In this document: piece after piece, positions 25,555-35,339 of the stretch
How positions within the stretch are numbered: the stretch's first letter is position 1
Layout: every line of letters starts with the position of its first letter
Source of the DNA: Neorhizobium galegae
GTDB taxonomy: Bacteria > Pseudomonadota > Alphaproteobacteria > Rhizobiales > Rhizobiaceae
DNA length: 64,000 nucleotides
Assembly (NCBI RefSeq): GCF_017877135.1
Contig: NZ_JAGIPH010000004.1
Span: 1 to 64,000, forward strand
Direction of reading: 5' to 3'
Made by a program: the position numbers and the translations under genes
Notes under the pieces: generated by a model
Databases searched by the model: none
Told to the model about the DNA's origin: nothing
Seen by the model: only the letters and a program-made list of their open reading frames with translations

Positions 25555-25606
25555 AAGATGCGGAGCGCATCTTGACTCTTTCGAAATAGGATGCGACGTG
25601 TATCTT
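25555..25606. promoter_or_regulatory. two TetR-type operators in the divergent promoter region
   Basis: AAGATGCGGAGCGCATCTT (25555-25573) is a perfect 8-bp inverted repeat with a 3-base centre. AGGATGCGACGTGTATCTT (25588-25606) is a second, less symmetric copy starting 33 bases later. Both lie between the divergent TetR and monooxygenase genes. TTGACT at 25572-25577 could be a -35 for the monooxygenase, but no well-spaced -10 is clear. Confidence 0.65.
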
Positions 25607-25625
25607 ATAAGCAGGAGATACCCGT

Positions 25626-26840
25626 ATGTCAAAACGTGAGAACTTTCCACGAAGAGTACTAATTTCGGGAGCAAGCGTGGCTGGTCTGACGACAGCGTAC
25701 TGGCTTGACCGATTTGGATTTGACGTCACTCTAGTCGAGAGGGCATCAACTGTACGTAGTGGGGGATACCCCATTGACGTGCGTGGGACGGCGATTGGCG
25801 TTCTTGAGAAAATGAGCCTCGCGCCGCAGGTTAGGTCGGAGCACATAGACTCCCGCTCCATGACGTTCGTCAACGGTCATGGAAAGGTGATCGGTACCAT
25901 TCCGCCCTACGTCGTCATGGGGAACGAAATAGAACGCGACGTCGAACTTCCTCGCGGGGCGCTCACCGGTCTTATTTATGGTTTCGTCAAAGAAAGCCGC
26001 GTTACTTGCCGTTTCAGAAACTCCATTGAAGCACTCGATGATGACGGTCCAAGCGTTAGTGTGCTTTTCGAAGATGGAGTAAGAGAGAAATACGATGTCG
26101 TTATCGGTGCGGACGGCCTTCATTCCCGCACACGTCAACTAGCATTCGGGCCAGAGGATAAGTTCAGCCATTATTTGGGCTACTGCTTCAATCTTTTCAC
26201 GATGCCAAATGACCTGCGGCTGGCGCACGAGGCAATCACCTACGCAGAACCGGGTCGCGCCGCTGGCATGATCGCAGTACGAGAAAGCCATGACGTTTTC
26301 GCTTTCCTAATCTTTGCGACAGAAAATCCTGGTCCAGCATTATCGCGTGATCTGATCGAACAGAGACGGCTTACAGAAGCGGTTTATGCAGAAAGCGGGT
26401 GGCAGGTACCTAAATTGCTCAATGCAATGTCCAATGCGGATGATCTTTACTTCGATTCCGTCAGCCAGATCCGAATGAGTAATTGGGCAAAGGGGCGAGT
26501 TGGTTTAGTCGGAGATGCAGCTTACGCGCCATCGTTTCTGTCTGGGCAAGGCACGAGCCTTGCACTTGTGGGTGCCTATGTTCTCGCCGGCGAGCTTGCC
26601 TCCCATTTTGACCCTGTCGAGGGTTTTATGGCTTATGAGAAAACCATTCGCCCTTACGTGGAAGCCAACCAAGCCTTGGCGACCGGTCAAGGAAGTCATT
26701 CCTTTTTCCTTCCCCGCACACCTGAAGAAATTGAACAACGTGACGAGATGTTAATCCGCTCAGCAAACGGGGAAACTCTAGGAGCGGCCAGTGAGACCTC
26801 CGTCAAAGCCTATAACCAGCTAAAGCTTCCGAAATACTAG
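25626..26840 (+). CDS. FAD-dependent monooxygenase (TetX/PHBH-like)
   Basis: 404 aa class A flavin monooxygenase. The FAD Rossmann motif is ISGASVAGLTTAYWL near the N-terminus, the DG motif is VVIGADGLHSRTRQL, and the second FAD motif is GRVGLVGDAAYAPSFLSGQGTSLA. The family hydroxylates aromatic or polyketide compounds using NAD(P)H and O2, and members include tetracycline-inactivating TetX. The substrate is unknown. A TetR gene is divergent. Codon use is more AT-rich than the ICE backbone. Not confidently TetX itself. Confidence 0.88.
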   Translation: MSKRENFPRRVLISGASVAGLTTAYWLDRFGFDVTLVERASTVRSGGYPIDVRGTAIGVLEKMSLAPQVRSEHIDSRSMTFVNGHGKVIGTIPPYVVMGNEIERDVELPRGALTGLIYGFVKESRVTCRFRNSIEALDDDGPSVSVLFEDGVREKYDVVIGADGLHSRTRQLAFGPEDKFSHYLGYCFNLFTMPNDLRLAHEAITYAEPGRAAGMIAVRESHDVFAFLIFATENPGPALSRDLIEQRRLTEAVYAESGWQVPKLLNAMSNADDLYFDSVSQIRMSNWAKGRVGLVGDAAYAPSFLSGQGTSLALVGAYVLAGELASHFDPVEGFMAYEKTIRPYVEANQALATGQGSHSFFLPRTPEEIEQRDEMLIRSANGETLGAASETSVKAYNQLKLPKY

Positions 26841-27010
26841 CTGAACGAGAACAGGCGGGAACATCCAGCCTAAACAGGCAGCAAGTGTCCTGGAATGTGT
26901 TGTTTAACGCACGCGATCCTGTCCCACCGCCCGCATACAAATTTTCGATTTAGCTGCGCTCGGTCAACAACCGTCGGCTTTGCGCTGATACCCGTAAATG
27001 GAGCAGAGAC

Positions 27011-28189
27011 ATGACAATCGAGTTTGGCCACTGGCCAGAAAATCCCGTGAGATCATTTCAGGTTACCAAGATTCTGGGGCTTGCGTCCCTTGGATTTGCA
27101 GACGTCACCGAGATTTTTGAAGCCTGCAAGAGAATTGACCCGGAGAGTGACGACTCTTGGATCAGGGAATGGCTTGCGACATCGAGAGCCGTGGAAAAGC
27201 ATGGGCGGGATGCTGAAGCCACCGGCAACTGGCTCTCCGCAAGAAACGCCTACTGCCGAGCGTGCAACTACAACCGTGTCGCGGAATTCTTGATTGAGGC
27301 CCAAGACACGCGAAAAATTGATCTGCTTAAAAAGACATCTGAGCTATTCGACGCCGCCTCTCGCTATTTCGATGTGGTTCCTGAGAAGGTGCAAATCGAC
27401 TACGAAGGTGTGAAACTCGAGGGGTATTTTTTCGCCCCACCCTGGGTGCAGGAGCCAAGAGCGACTGTATTGTCTCTAAATGGCGGCGATTGCCAGACTA
27501 CGGAAAACTATTTCAACATTGGCCCAGCACTAATCCAAAGCGGATACAACTTCTTCGTTTACGACCAGCCCGGCACAGGACTATCACTTTATGAAAAAGG
27601 AAAGCCAAGGCGCGCAGACGCGGAACACTTCCATTCCAAGGCAATAGATTTCCTTGTTTCCCGGCCCGAGGTTGATGCGAGCAAGATCATTGTGTTCGGC
27701 GAGAGTTTCTCAGGCTACGATTCACTCAGGCTTGCCTCACAGGATCCTCGTTTGGCCGCGGTGATATCTAATGGAGGGCCACACAAATTCAATTGGGGTG
27801 AAATGCTCAAGTGGATGCCGCCCAGCTACGCAGCCCACGCAATGCAAATTTTGGGCGCAGAAAGCCTGGACGATTTTGCGAACGACCCTCGTTTCAACTA
27901 CAATCTCGATGGTTTTGTGGAAAAAATCGAGTGCCCTCTTCTCGTCGTGCACGGCGTAGAGGAGGTGATGGTGCAACCAAATCCGCTCCATCAAGCTCTG
28001 ACAAATTATCAGCAGGCAGGGACGTCCAACAAATCCTTCGTCGCGATCGAAGATCGGCGGCTGGGTGGTCTTGAACATTGCCAGGTGGACAATCGAAACG
28101 TCACGCATGAGGTCGTATTGAATTGGCTGTGCTCTATCGGTCTGGGTCCGGCAGCGCCGCGCGGAATGACCGAGATTGTGCAGCCATGA
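27011..28189 (+). CDS. alpha/beta hydrolase, FrsA/DUF1100-like
   Basis: 392 aa. A helical N-terminal domain of about 120 residues is followed by an alpha/beta hydrolase fold with the nucleophile elbow VFGESFSGYDSLRL (Ser near residue 232) and a likely catalytic His in RLGGLEHCQ. VLSLNGGDCQTTENYF forms the oxyanion region. Relatives include C-C bond hydrolases such as 2,6-dihydroxypseudooxynicotine hydrolase and fungal Ayg1-type enzymes. It overlaps the next flavin monooxygenase by ATGA, so the two probably act in one pathway, ring hydroxylation and then C-C or ester cleavage. The substrate is not known. Confidence 0.8.
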   Translation: MTIEFGHWPENPVRSFQVTKILGLASLGFADVTEIFEACKRIDPESDDSWIREWLATSRAVEKHGRDAEATGNWLSARNAYCRACNYNRVAEFLIEAQDTRKIDLLKKTSELFDAASRYFDVVPEKVQIDYEGVKLEGYFFAPPWVQEPRATVLSLNGGDCQTTENYFNIGPALIQSGYNFFVYDQPGTGLSLYEKGKPRRADAEHFHSKAIDFLVSRPEVDASKIIVFGESFSGYDSLRLASQDPRLAAVISNGGPHKFNWGEMLKWMPPSYAAHAMQILGAESLDDFANDPRFNYNLDGFVEKIECPLLVVHGVEEVMVQPNPLHQALTNYQQAGTSNKSFVAIEDRRLGGLEHCQVDNRNVTHEVVLNWLCSIGLGPAAPRGMTEIVQP

Positions 28190-29457
28190 CCAGACCCAGA
28201 ATACTTATTGTTGGGGCCAGCATCGCTGGACCTACGGCCGCTTTCTGGCTCGTGCGTGCCGGCTTCGATGTTACCATCGTGGAGCAGGCATCTGAGTTGC
28301 GCCGGGGCGGAAACGGTGTTGATGTAAGGTCGGAGGCGCTCGCTGTTATCGAGAGAATGGGCCTTACATCTGCTGTTCGCGCCAAGGTCCTCAGAATCAA
28401 GGGTATGCGTTTCGTCGATCACCGCGATCGGGAACGCGCGAGAATGCCGCTTGCGGCAATGGAACGGATGGTTGGTTCCGAGGATCTGGAGATCAAGCGC
28501 GGCGATCTGGCGGAACTGCTCTTCGACGCAACCAAGAACGACGTGAACTACATATTTGGCGAAACGACCAAAACTTTCACCCAAGATGAACGTGGGGTGG
28601 ATGTCACGTTCGCAAAGGGGCCGCCTCAACGGTTCGACCTGGTCATCGGCGCGGATGGGCTGCATTCGAGTGTGCGTCGCGCAGTGTTTGGGGCGGAGGA
28701 GGCGTTCCTGAAATTCAAGCAACATTACTTCGCATTTGTAAACGTCGATCTTTCCATGGGCGAATACGGCTGGGTCACGTTTTACAACGAGCCTGGAAAA
28801 TCCGCGGCAATCTTCCGCGCCGAGCCTGGGCTTGGGCAAATAAACTTCATGTTTCGCAGCGATACTCCGCTCAGCTACGATTACCGCGACGTCGAGAAGC
28901 AGCGCGCTATACTACGCCAGGCCTTTACGGGTCTCGGCTGGCATGTACCTGCGTTGCTTGAGAAGACCGACAGCGCTCCTAATTTCTACTTTGATGCGCT
29001 TGCCCAAGTGCAGATGCCATCATGGTCGTCGGGGCGGGTCGTGCTTGTGGGAGATGCCGCATATTGCGCGTCCCCTGCGTCAGGTGCAGGCGCGCTTCTT
29101 GCATTAACCGGCGCTTACCGGTTGGCAGGAGAACTGGCTACCCATGGAATTTCTTCCGCAGCCTTGTCAGGCTACGAAGCTGGCCAGCGCCCGTTGGTTG
29201 CGCAAAAGCAAAAGCAGCTATTCACGGGGCTTTCTACGCCTCGCACCCGCTTGGGTATTCTCACCCGCAACTGGCTACTGTCGCCACCACTTAGTGCGCT
29301 GATCTCAAGGATGCAGGGCAAGGAAACGCCAGCCAATATCCACGAGTACCGTTTTCGACCTGTCGTCTCGCTGCAAGCAGAGGGTGCGACTGGACTTGCA
29401 ACTGAGAGGCTGCTTTCTAGCCCGTTTGCGCGCGAGGGCAGGGGTGTCGAGCGTTGA
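28186..29457 (+). CDS. second FAD-dependent monooxygenase
   Basis: 423 aa from the ATG overlapping the hydrolase stop. It starts MTRPRILIVGASIAGPTAAF (FAD Rossmann), has VIGADGLHSSVRRAVFG (DG motif) and GRVVLVGDAAYCASPASGAG. It is a distant paralogue of the monooxygenase at 25626: both share the same N-terminal sequence pattern and VDVRG/VDVRS segment. It is translationally coupled to the hydrolase. The pair looks like a short aromatic or antibiotic degradation route next to a pump. Confidence 0.88.
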   Translation: MTRPRILIVGASIAGPTAAFWLVRAGFDVTIVEQASELRRGGNGVDVRSEALAVIERMGLTSAVRAKVLRIKGMRFVDHRDRERARMPLAAMERMVGSEDLEIKRGDLAELLFDATKNDVNYIFGETTKTFTQDERGVDVTFAKGPPQRFDLVIGADGLHSSVRRAVFGAEEAFLKFKQHYFAFVNVDLSMGEYGWVTFYNEPGKSAAIFRAEPGLGQINFMFRSDTPLSYDYRDVEKQRAILRQAFTGLGWHVPALLEKTDSAPNFYFDALAQVQMPSWSSGRVVLVGDAAYCASPASGAGALLALTGAYRLAGELATHGISSAALSGYEAGQRPLVAQKQKQLFTGLSTPRTRLGILTRNWLLSPPLSALISRMQGKETPANIHEYRFRPVVSLQAEGATGLATERLLSSPFAREGRGVER

Positions 29458-29522
29458 TAAAATTAAGTATTGGAAGGGGTCAGCCCGCGCACACAAGTGC
29501 GATAAAGTCCGGACGGGGCAGA

Positions 29523-30401
29523 ATGCGGTTCATCACGAAACACGCGTGGCGTCTTGATGGAACATTGGTATCCTCATGCCGTACGGGACTCTTTTTTTTG
29601 TTGGCTATGCCGTTGCTTACCGCATGCACAACCGTGTCTCTAAAAGAGGGCGGTACGCTCAGCTCGTACAGTCGCCTTAGTCCTGAGAAAGGCAAACTGT
29701 CCAAGCGGCGAACTTATGTCGACAGCGCGGCTCTGTCACCGTTGAGAACTGCTACGATCATTCCTACGAGCTTCACTCAGGCAGCCGCTTTGCGAGTGCA
29801 GACCCCGGATGATCGCAGATTGGTGACGAACATCCTTGATCGCTCACTCTGTATCTCGCTTAGTGACCGGTTTTACATGGTACCCTTCGGCCAGAGTGCC
29901 GACGTCACCGTTCGCGCAGTCGTCACGGACATAATACCGACGGACAAGGTCGCAGCGGGAGCTTCAACGGCGTTAACGCTCGGGACCGCAGTAGCGCTTC
30001 CCCTAGCCGCTCCACGCCTGCCAATCGGGCTCGGCGGCATTGCGATTGAGGCCGAAGCAGTTGGCCAGCGAGGGGATCAGCTCGCTGCATCGGTCTGGGC
30101 GCGCGGAGCTAACTCGATTTCGAACACGCCCCAAGTATCCGAGGTAGGAGATGCTTACGCATTAGCGGCCACTTTTGGGAGCGAGTTCGCAAAGCTTCTT
30201 GTCGATGGCAAGGATCGAAATGGACCCGATTTTTCGCTGCCATCAGCCAACCGGATCCAGTCATGGTTTGGTGGGAAGCCCAAGCACGCCGCGTGCGATA
30301 CCTTCGGGCGCTCACCGGGTGTAGCTGGCCGGATCGCTAATCGGCTGGGGGCTCCGCCTGATTGGACGGACAAACAAGCTGAGCTAGGGGCATCACGGTA
30401 G
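29523..30401 (+). CDS. DUF3313-like lipoprotein
   Basis: 292 aa from the ATG at 29523, which places a basic stretch and hydrophobic core (TGLFFLLAMPLLTAC) with a lipobox at the N-terminus. LSSYSRLSPEKG and the TVRAVVTDIIPTD segment are typical of DUF3313 outer-membrane lipoproteins. The mature protein would be lipid-anchored and periplasmic. It follows the monooxygenase by about 65 bases on the same strand. Function is unknown; a link with envelope stress or export is only a guess. Confidence 0.8.
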   Translation: MRFITKHAWRLDGTLVSSCRTGLFFLLAMPLLTACTTVSLKEGGTLSSYSRLSPEKGKLSKRRTYVDSAALSPLRTATIIPTSFTQAAALRVQTPDDRRLVTNILDRSLCISLSDRFYMVPFGQSADVTVRAVVTDIIPTDKVAAGASTALTLGTAVALPLAAPRLPIGLGGIAIEAEAVGQRGDQLAASVWARGANSISNTPQVSEVGDAYALAATFGSEFAKLLVDGKDRNGPDFSLPSANRIQSWFGGKPKHAACDTFGRSPGVAGRIANRLGAPPDWTDKQAELGASR

Positions 30402-30636
30402 TGCTGCGCTGGAGGAGTGTCATCACTACACCATGCGCTCTCACGATATCAATGATGATCGAGGACATGTTCATGCCTAAGCCTTTCAAGTGGCGACTGG
30501 ACAGTTGCGGACCCAAGTCAGCGAAACACCTCCCCATCCGGCTCACGGTGAGTGGTTTCGTGGGCATGAGTTGTCAGCGGCGATGGCAAACTCGCGGTCA
30601 CCTTAGATTGTTGCGAGTCTTATCAGAGAGGTAGTT
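30402..30636 (+). other. non-coding gap between lipoprotein and LysR genes
   Basis: About 235 bases. Short open frames on both strands show no recognisable protein. It marks the edge between the cargo and the TraG/Trb backbone. No repeat or clear promoter was identified. Confidence 0.5.
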
Positions 30637-31605
30637 TTGCGCCGTAGCAAAGGTCGCGCCGCAAGAGCGTCACGGGTTTACGCACTTATAGACGGACGGG
30701 TTTCGCTGAAATCGCTCGTCCAAACGCTGGCTGTTGCCGAGTATTTGAGTTTCCAACGGGCCGCTTCGGCGTTGGGCACCAGTCAATCGAGTGTCAGCGC
30801 CCGGATCAAGCTGCTGGAAGAGGACCTAGGCGTCATCCTCTTCCAGCGCAACACGCGCGGCGTTCGACTCACCGATGCTGGACGCGAGTTCGTCGATCAG
30901 GTTCAGGAAGCTATCAGCACTCTTGATGCTGCGATCAACACCGCAGGAATCAACGCGCGCGGGGGTAAGGGCGAACTGCGGATTGGCGTTTATGCTCTTA
31001 CAGCAGGCTGGTTCCTCGACCAATTACTAAATCAATTCCACGACACGTACCCAGATGTTCAATTGCAAATCACAGAAGCAACGGCACGTGACGCTGAGAT
31101 CATGCTTCGTGAAAGCAAAATTGATATCGCTTTCATGGCTCAGAATCATGAAATTTCTGACCTCAATTCGCGCGTCATATGGCGCGATCGTCTGGTGGTC
31201 GCGTTACCATTTGGGCATCCCTTGGCCCTGCAGACAAACATCGAGTGGCGTCAACTCGCCGGGGAAACATTTCTCGTTCGGCATGGCGGAAGCGGCCCAC
31301 AGATTCATGACCTGATCGTCACGCGGGCGACTGGAAACTGGTTGACGCCGACAATTCACCGTTGCGATGTTGGACGCAGCACGTTGCTGTCGATGATTGC
31401 GGCCGGACACGGTATTTCTCTTTTCGTGGAGGAAGTGGTCCAGGCCAATACTGCGAACGTTTGCTTTCTGCCGATCAGCGACGAACCGGAAACGATCGCC
31501 TTTTCTGCTGTCTGGTCGCCCCAAAACTGCGATCCTGCGCTTTTAAAACTCCTCAGCGTTACGAAGAAAGTGGACTGCCAACACCTTTCTTCTGATACAC
31601 GTTAA
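30637..31605 (+). CDS. LysR-family regulator at the traG boundary
   Basis: 322 aa from TTG at 30637 (GAGAGGTAG precedes it). The N-terminal HTH is EYLSFQRAASALGTSQSSVSARI with LLEEDLGVILFQRNTRGVRLTDAG, and a LysR substrate domain follows. A LysR gene in this place, just upstream of traG, recurs in related alphaproteobacterial ICEs, so it may control transfer genes rather than cargo. It is separated from traG by about 140 bases. Confidence 0.88.
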   Translation: MRRSKGRAARASRVYALIDGRVSLKSLVQTLAVAEYLSFQRAASALGTSQSSVSARIKLLEEDLGVILFQRNTRGVRLTDAGREFVDQVQEAISTLDAAINTAGINARGGKGELRIGVYALTAGWFLDQLLNQFHDTYPDVQLQITEATARDAEIMLRESKIDIAFMAQNHEISDLNSRVIWRDRLVVALPFGHPLALQTNIEWRQLAGETFLVRHGGSGPQIHDLIVTRATGNWLTPTIHRCDVGRSTLLSMIAAGHGISLFVEEVVQANTANVCFLPISDEPETIAFSAVWSPQNCDPALLKLLSVTKKVDCQHLSSDTR

Positions 31606-31747
31606 CGCACCCTGATGGTGCCGCTGCAGCCCATCCGATTCGCCGCCGATAGTATTCGGCAGCCCTACGGCCACACCTTTGCTGTTGCAACGCTCAAAAT
31701 AGCACATTCTCTGATCGCCTCCGTCTCTTTTGCCGATTGGGGTCTGT

Positions 31748-33736
31748 ATGCGTGGAGGGCGAATACTCTGGGGCCAGATCATTGTGGTGCTCACCATCGT
31801 CGTGGTGATGGTCTGGACTGCAACGCAATGGGTGGCTTTCCGGCTCGGCTTCCAGCCCCAGCTCGGCGCCCCCTGGTTCGATATTTCCGGATGGCCATTT
31901 TATTATCCACCTGCCTTCTTCTGGTGGTGGTTTTCTTATGACGCCTATGCGCCCGGCATCTTTACCGAAGGTGCGTTCATCGCCACGTCCGGGGCGGTTC
32001 TTGCAATAGCCGCCGCCCTCTTCATGTCGATCATCCGGGCACGGGAAGCCCGCAATGTCGCCACCTACGGTTCGGCGCGATGGGCCGAGGATAAGGAAAT
32101 CCATGCGGCCGGATTGCTTGGTCCTGATGGCGTCGTGTTGGGACGGCACAGCAAGGACTATCTGCGTCATGACGGCCCAGAACATGTACTGTGCTTTGCA
32201 CCAACCCGATCCGGCAAGGGCGTGGGCCTCGTCGTACCGACGCTGCTGAGCTGGCCGGGAAGCTGCATTGTCCATGACATCAAAGGGGAGAATTGGAACC
32301 TGACCGCAGGCTTCCGCTCCCGTCATGGCCGCGTCCTGCTGTTCGATCCGACCAATGTGCATTCCGCAGCCTATAATCCGCTTCTGGAAGTGCGGCAGGG
32401 TGAACGGGAAGTCCGTGACGTCCAGAACATCGCGGACATCCTAGTTGATCCCGAAGGTTCTCTCGACAAGCGCAATCATTGGGAAAAGACCTCGCACAGC
32501 CTGCTGGTCGGCGCGATCCTGCATGTTCTCTATGCCGAGAAGGAAAAGACACTGGCTGGTGTCGCAAATTTTCTGTCCGATCCGCGCCGTCCGGTCGAAG
32601 CGACATTACGTGCGATGATGGACACGCCGCATCTGGGCGAAGCCGGGGTGCATCCCGTCATTGCTTCTTCTGCGCGGGAATTGCTGAACAAATCCGAGAA
32701 CGAGCGCTCCGGCGTGCTTTCGACCGCCATGTCTTTTCTCGGCCTTTACCGAGATCCAGTTGTGGCCCGCGTGACGGCGCGGTGCGATTGGCGCATCGCC
32801 GATCTGGTCGGTGCGAAAGAACCGGTCAGCCTCTATCTCGTAGTGCCACCCTCTGACATCAACCGCACCAAGCCGCTGATCCGCCTCATCCTCAATCAGG
32901 TCGGGCGCCGGCTGACCGAGGAACTGGAAACCTCCGGCAAGCGGCATCGGCTGCTATTGATGCTCGATGAGTTTCCGGCATTGGGCAGGCTCGACTTCTT
33001 TGAATCGGCGCTGGCCTTTATGGCCGGCTACGGGCTGAAAGCGTTCCTAATCGCCCAATCGCTCAATCAGATCGAGCGCGCCTATGGTCAGAACAATGCC
33101 ATTCTCGACAACTGCCATGTACGCGTTGCCTTCGCGGCCAATGATGAGCGTACTGCCAAGCGGATCAGCGATGCGCTCGGCACGGCAACCGAAATGCGCG
33201 ATTCCACTAACTATGCCGGCCATCGCCTCGCGCCATGGCTGGGGCATCTCATGGTGTCGCGGCAGGAAACGGCGCGGCCGCTGCTGACACCCGGGGAGAT
33301 CATGCAGCTTCCGCCCACCGACGAGATCGTCATGGTGGCGGGGGTGCTGCCGATCCGCGCAGCCAAGGCACGCTACTATGCTGATGCGCGGTTTCAGGAG
33401 CGGGTGATGTCACCGCCCGATCTGCACAAACAGCCGGTGAAAATCGCCACATCGGCACAGGACGACTGGACGAGCCGCATTGTTGCGGCTGCGACCGGCA
33501 ATGTCTCTGCCTCAGATACATCCGATGACGATCCGGCCAATGCTGGTATTCGGCGTGAACCGGAACTGCCTGAGCATGAGGAAATCATCCCGCCACCTCC
33601 GCCACCATCGCAGGAGTTCGATTTCCTCGATGATGAGCCGGACGTCGATGCCGCCAAAGCCCGAGCCATGCGCCAGCGTATGCGCATGGTGGCGCGGCAC
33701 GCGTCACTTGACCCAAATGACGGCATCGAGCTTTGA
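31748..33736 (+). CDS. traG: type IV coupling protein TraG/VirD4
   Basis: 662 aa. Two N-terminal membrane helices (IIVVLTIVVVMVWTATQWVAF and the AFIATSGAVLAIAAALFMSII region) precede the ATPase. Walker A is APTRSGKGVGLVVPTLLSW and Walker B is LLMLDEFPALGRLDF. It links the relaxosome to the Trb channel and pumps DNA. The ATG at 31748 is preferred over 31730 because it starts at the conserved MRGGRILWGQ. The acidic, Pro-rich C-terminus (EEIIPPPPPPSQEFDF) may contact partners. Confidence 0.93.
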   Translation: MRGGRILWGQIIVVLTIVVVMVWTATQWVAFRLGFQPQLGAPWFDISGWPFYYPPAFFWWWFSYDAYAPGIFTEGAFIATSGAVLAIAAALFMSIIRAREARNVATYGSARWAEDKEIHAAGLLGPDGVVLGRHSKDYLRHDGPEHVLCFAPTRSGKGVGLVVPTLLSWPGSCIVHDIKGENWNLTAGFRSRHGRVLLFDPTNVHSAAYNPLLEVRQGEREVRDVQNIADILVDPEGSLDKRNHWEKTSHSLLVGAILHVLYAEKEKTLAGVANFLSDPRRPVEATLRAMMDTPHLGEAGVHPVIASSARELLNKSENERSGVLSTAMSFLGLYRDPVVARVTARCDWRIADLVGAKEPVSLYLVVPPSDINRTKPLIRLILNQVGRRLTEELETSGKRHRLLLMLDEFPALGRLDFFESALAFMAGYGLKAFLIAQSLNQIERAYGQNNAILDNCHVRVAFAANDERTAKRISDALGTATEMRDSTNYAGHRLAPWLGHLMVSRQETARPLLTPGEIMQLPPTDEIVMVAGVLPIRAAKARYYADARFQERVMSPPDLHKQPVKIATSAQDDWTSRIVAAATGNVSASDTSDDDPANAGIRREPELPEHEEIIPPPPPPSQEFDFLDDEPDVDAAKARAMRQRMRMVARHASLDPNDGIEL

Positions 33737-33750
33737 GAGCGGAGACAGGC

Positions 33751-34206
33751 ATGACGACGCGCACCCGCATGAATGTCTACTTCGATCCCGCTCTGCTGAA
33801 ACAGGTGGAAGCGCTGGCATTGCGCCGAAATGTCTCGAAATCCGCAGTGATCGAGGCCGCGGTCGCATCCTTCATGTCAGGCGATACGACTGAGCGACTG
33901 GAAGCCGCCATGTCGCGCCGCCTGGACAAGCTTGGCCGTCAGTTCGACATACTGGACGAGGATATCGCCGTGCTGGGCGAAACCCTTTCGCTATTCGTAC
34001 AATTCTGGCTGACCCTCACGCCGCCGCTGCCCGACAGCGCAAAACAATCTGCGCGAATCAAGGGAAACGAGCGTTTCGAGGGATTCATGCAGGCGCTTGG
34101 TAAGCGCCTCGCCACCGGTGACAGGTTCCTCAAAGAAATATCGCACGACATGGCTGCGCTACACGACACCCCGCCGGAGGGTGTGTCCGAAGGCGATGGG
34201 GATTAG
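33751..34206 (+). CDS. CopG-family ribbon-helix-helix protein (TraD-like)
   Basis: 151 aa from ATG 33751. The N-terminal RHH is TRTRMNVYFDPALLKQVEAL with RNVSKSAVIEAAVASFM. The rest is helical with a coiled stretch (LEAAMSRRLDKLGRQFDILDED) and a hydrophobic LFVQFWLTLTPPLP segment. It lies 14 bases after traG. Similar proteins in this position are annotated as CopG or conjugal transfer accessory proteins and may autoregulate traG or help relaxosome assembly. Confidence 0.8.
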   Translation: MTTRTRMNVYFDPALLKQVEALALRRNVSKSAVIEAAVASFMSGDTTERLEAAMSRRLDKLGRQFDILDEDIAVLGETLSLFVQFWLTLTPPLPDSAKQSARIKGNERFEGFMQALGKRLATGDRFLKEISHDMAALHDTPPEGVSEGDGD

Positions 34207-34306
34207 CCTCAGGATTTGAACTCGTCCTATTCACCGCCAGGCCTCGCCGATGGCCGCACGCGCGTAAACATCTGTTGAAATAGCCCAAAATCAGGTTCTT
34301 TTAATC

Positions 34307-34330
34307 GACCCCGATCCGGGGTCCGTCTTT
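34307..34330 (+). terminator. hairpin with T-run before trbB
   Basis: GACCCCG (34307-34313) and CGGGGTC (34317-34323) form a 7-bp stem with a 3-base loop, followed by CGTCTTT. It lies in the 137-base gap between the CopG gene and trbB. It could end the traG transcript or attenuate the trb operon. Confidence 0.5.
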
Positions 34331-34343
34331 TGCGCGCCCCGTC

Positions 34344-35339
34344 ATGAACGGGGCCGCTATGACCGCATCAAATCAAAAGCCGGAAACGATTGCCCGTGGT
34401 GCGCGGATGTTGCGCACTGCGCTTGGGGCATCCATCGCCCGGTTTCTGGAAGATCCCGGTGTGGTCGAGGTGATGCTGAACCCGGATGGCCGCATCTGGG
34501 TGGATCGGCTGTCCGAGGGCTTGGCCGATACGGGGGAAATTCTGTCCGCCGCCGATGGCGAGCGGATCGTGCGTCTCGTGGCCCATTATGTCGGGGCGGA
34601 GGTTCATGCCCGCAATCCGCGCGTTTCGGCAGAGCTTCCCGAAACCGGTGAACGGTTCGAAGGGCTATTGCCGCCCGTTGTCGCCGCGCCCGCCTTCGCC
34701 ATCCGCAAGCCCGCCGTCGCGGTGTTTACGCTCGATGACTATGTGACCGCCGGGATCATGACCAGCATTCAGGCAGAAGTGCTGCGCCTGAACGTCGCCA
34801 CGCGCGCCAACATCCTTGTGGCAGGCGGCACGTCCACCGGCAAAACCACGCTGACCAACGCGCTGCTGGCCGAAGTGGCGAAAACCTCGGATCGCGTGGT
34901 CATCATTGAAGATACGCGCGAGCTGCAATGTGCCGCGCCCAATCTCGTGGCAATGCGCACGAAGGATGGCGTTGCCACGCTTTCCGATCTGGTGCGCTCT
35001 TCGCTGCGCCTACGCCCTGATCGCATCCCGGTCGGGGAGGTCCGCGGGTCCGAAGCTCTCGATCTGCTCAAAGCTTGGGGGACGGGACATCCGGGCGGCA
35101 TCGGCACTATCCACGCCGGTTCCGGCATCGGTGCGCTGCGCCGCCTCGAACAGCTCATCCAGGAAGCCGTGATCACGGTTCCACGCGCCCTGATCGCCGA
35201 GACGATCGACCTTGTTGCTGTCCTTGCCGGGCGTGGATCGTCGCGTCGGCTGGTTGAACTCGCCCGCGTCGACGGGCTGGGGCCGGACGGCGACTACGCC
35301 ATTACCCCCGCAACCACCTCAAAAGGAGATCCTTCATGA
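34344..35339 (+). CDS. trbB: TrbB, conjugal transfer ATPase (VirB11)
   Basis: 331 aa. Walker A is [17 protein letters not shown], the Asp box is IEDTRELQC, and the Walker B/His box region is [35 protein letters not shown]. It is the hexameric VirB11-type motor of the mating channel. A second ATG at 34359 (MTASNQ...) is also possible. First gene of the trb operon, overlapping trbC by four bases. Confidence 0.94.
   Translation: MNGAAMTASNQKPETIARGARMLRTALGASIARFLEDPGVVEVMLNPDGRIWVDRLSEGLADTGEILSAADGERIVRLVAHYVGAEVHARNPRVSAELPETGERFEGLLPPVVAAPAFAIRKPAVAVFTLDDYVTAGIMTSIQAEVLRLNVATRANILVAGGTSTGKTTLTNALLAEVAKTSDRVVIIEDTRELQCAAPNLVAMRTKDGVATLSDLVRSSLRLRPDRIPVGEVRGSEALDLLKAWGTGHPGGIGTIHAGSGIGALRRLEQLIQEAVITVPRALIAETIDLVAVLAGRGSSRRLVELARVDGLGPDGDYAITPATTSKGDPS

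Noticed and set aside
25626-26840. Tetracycline-inactivating TetX
   Set aside because: The flavin monooxygenase motifs fit many aromatic hydroxylases; nothing specific to TetX could be shown.
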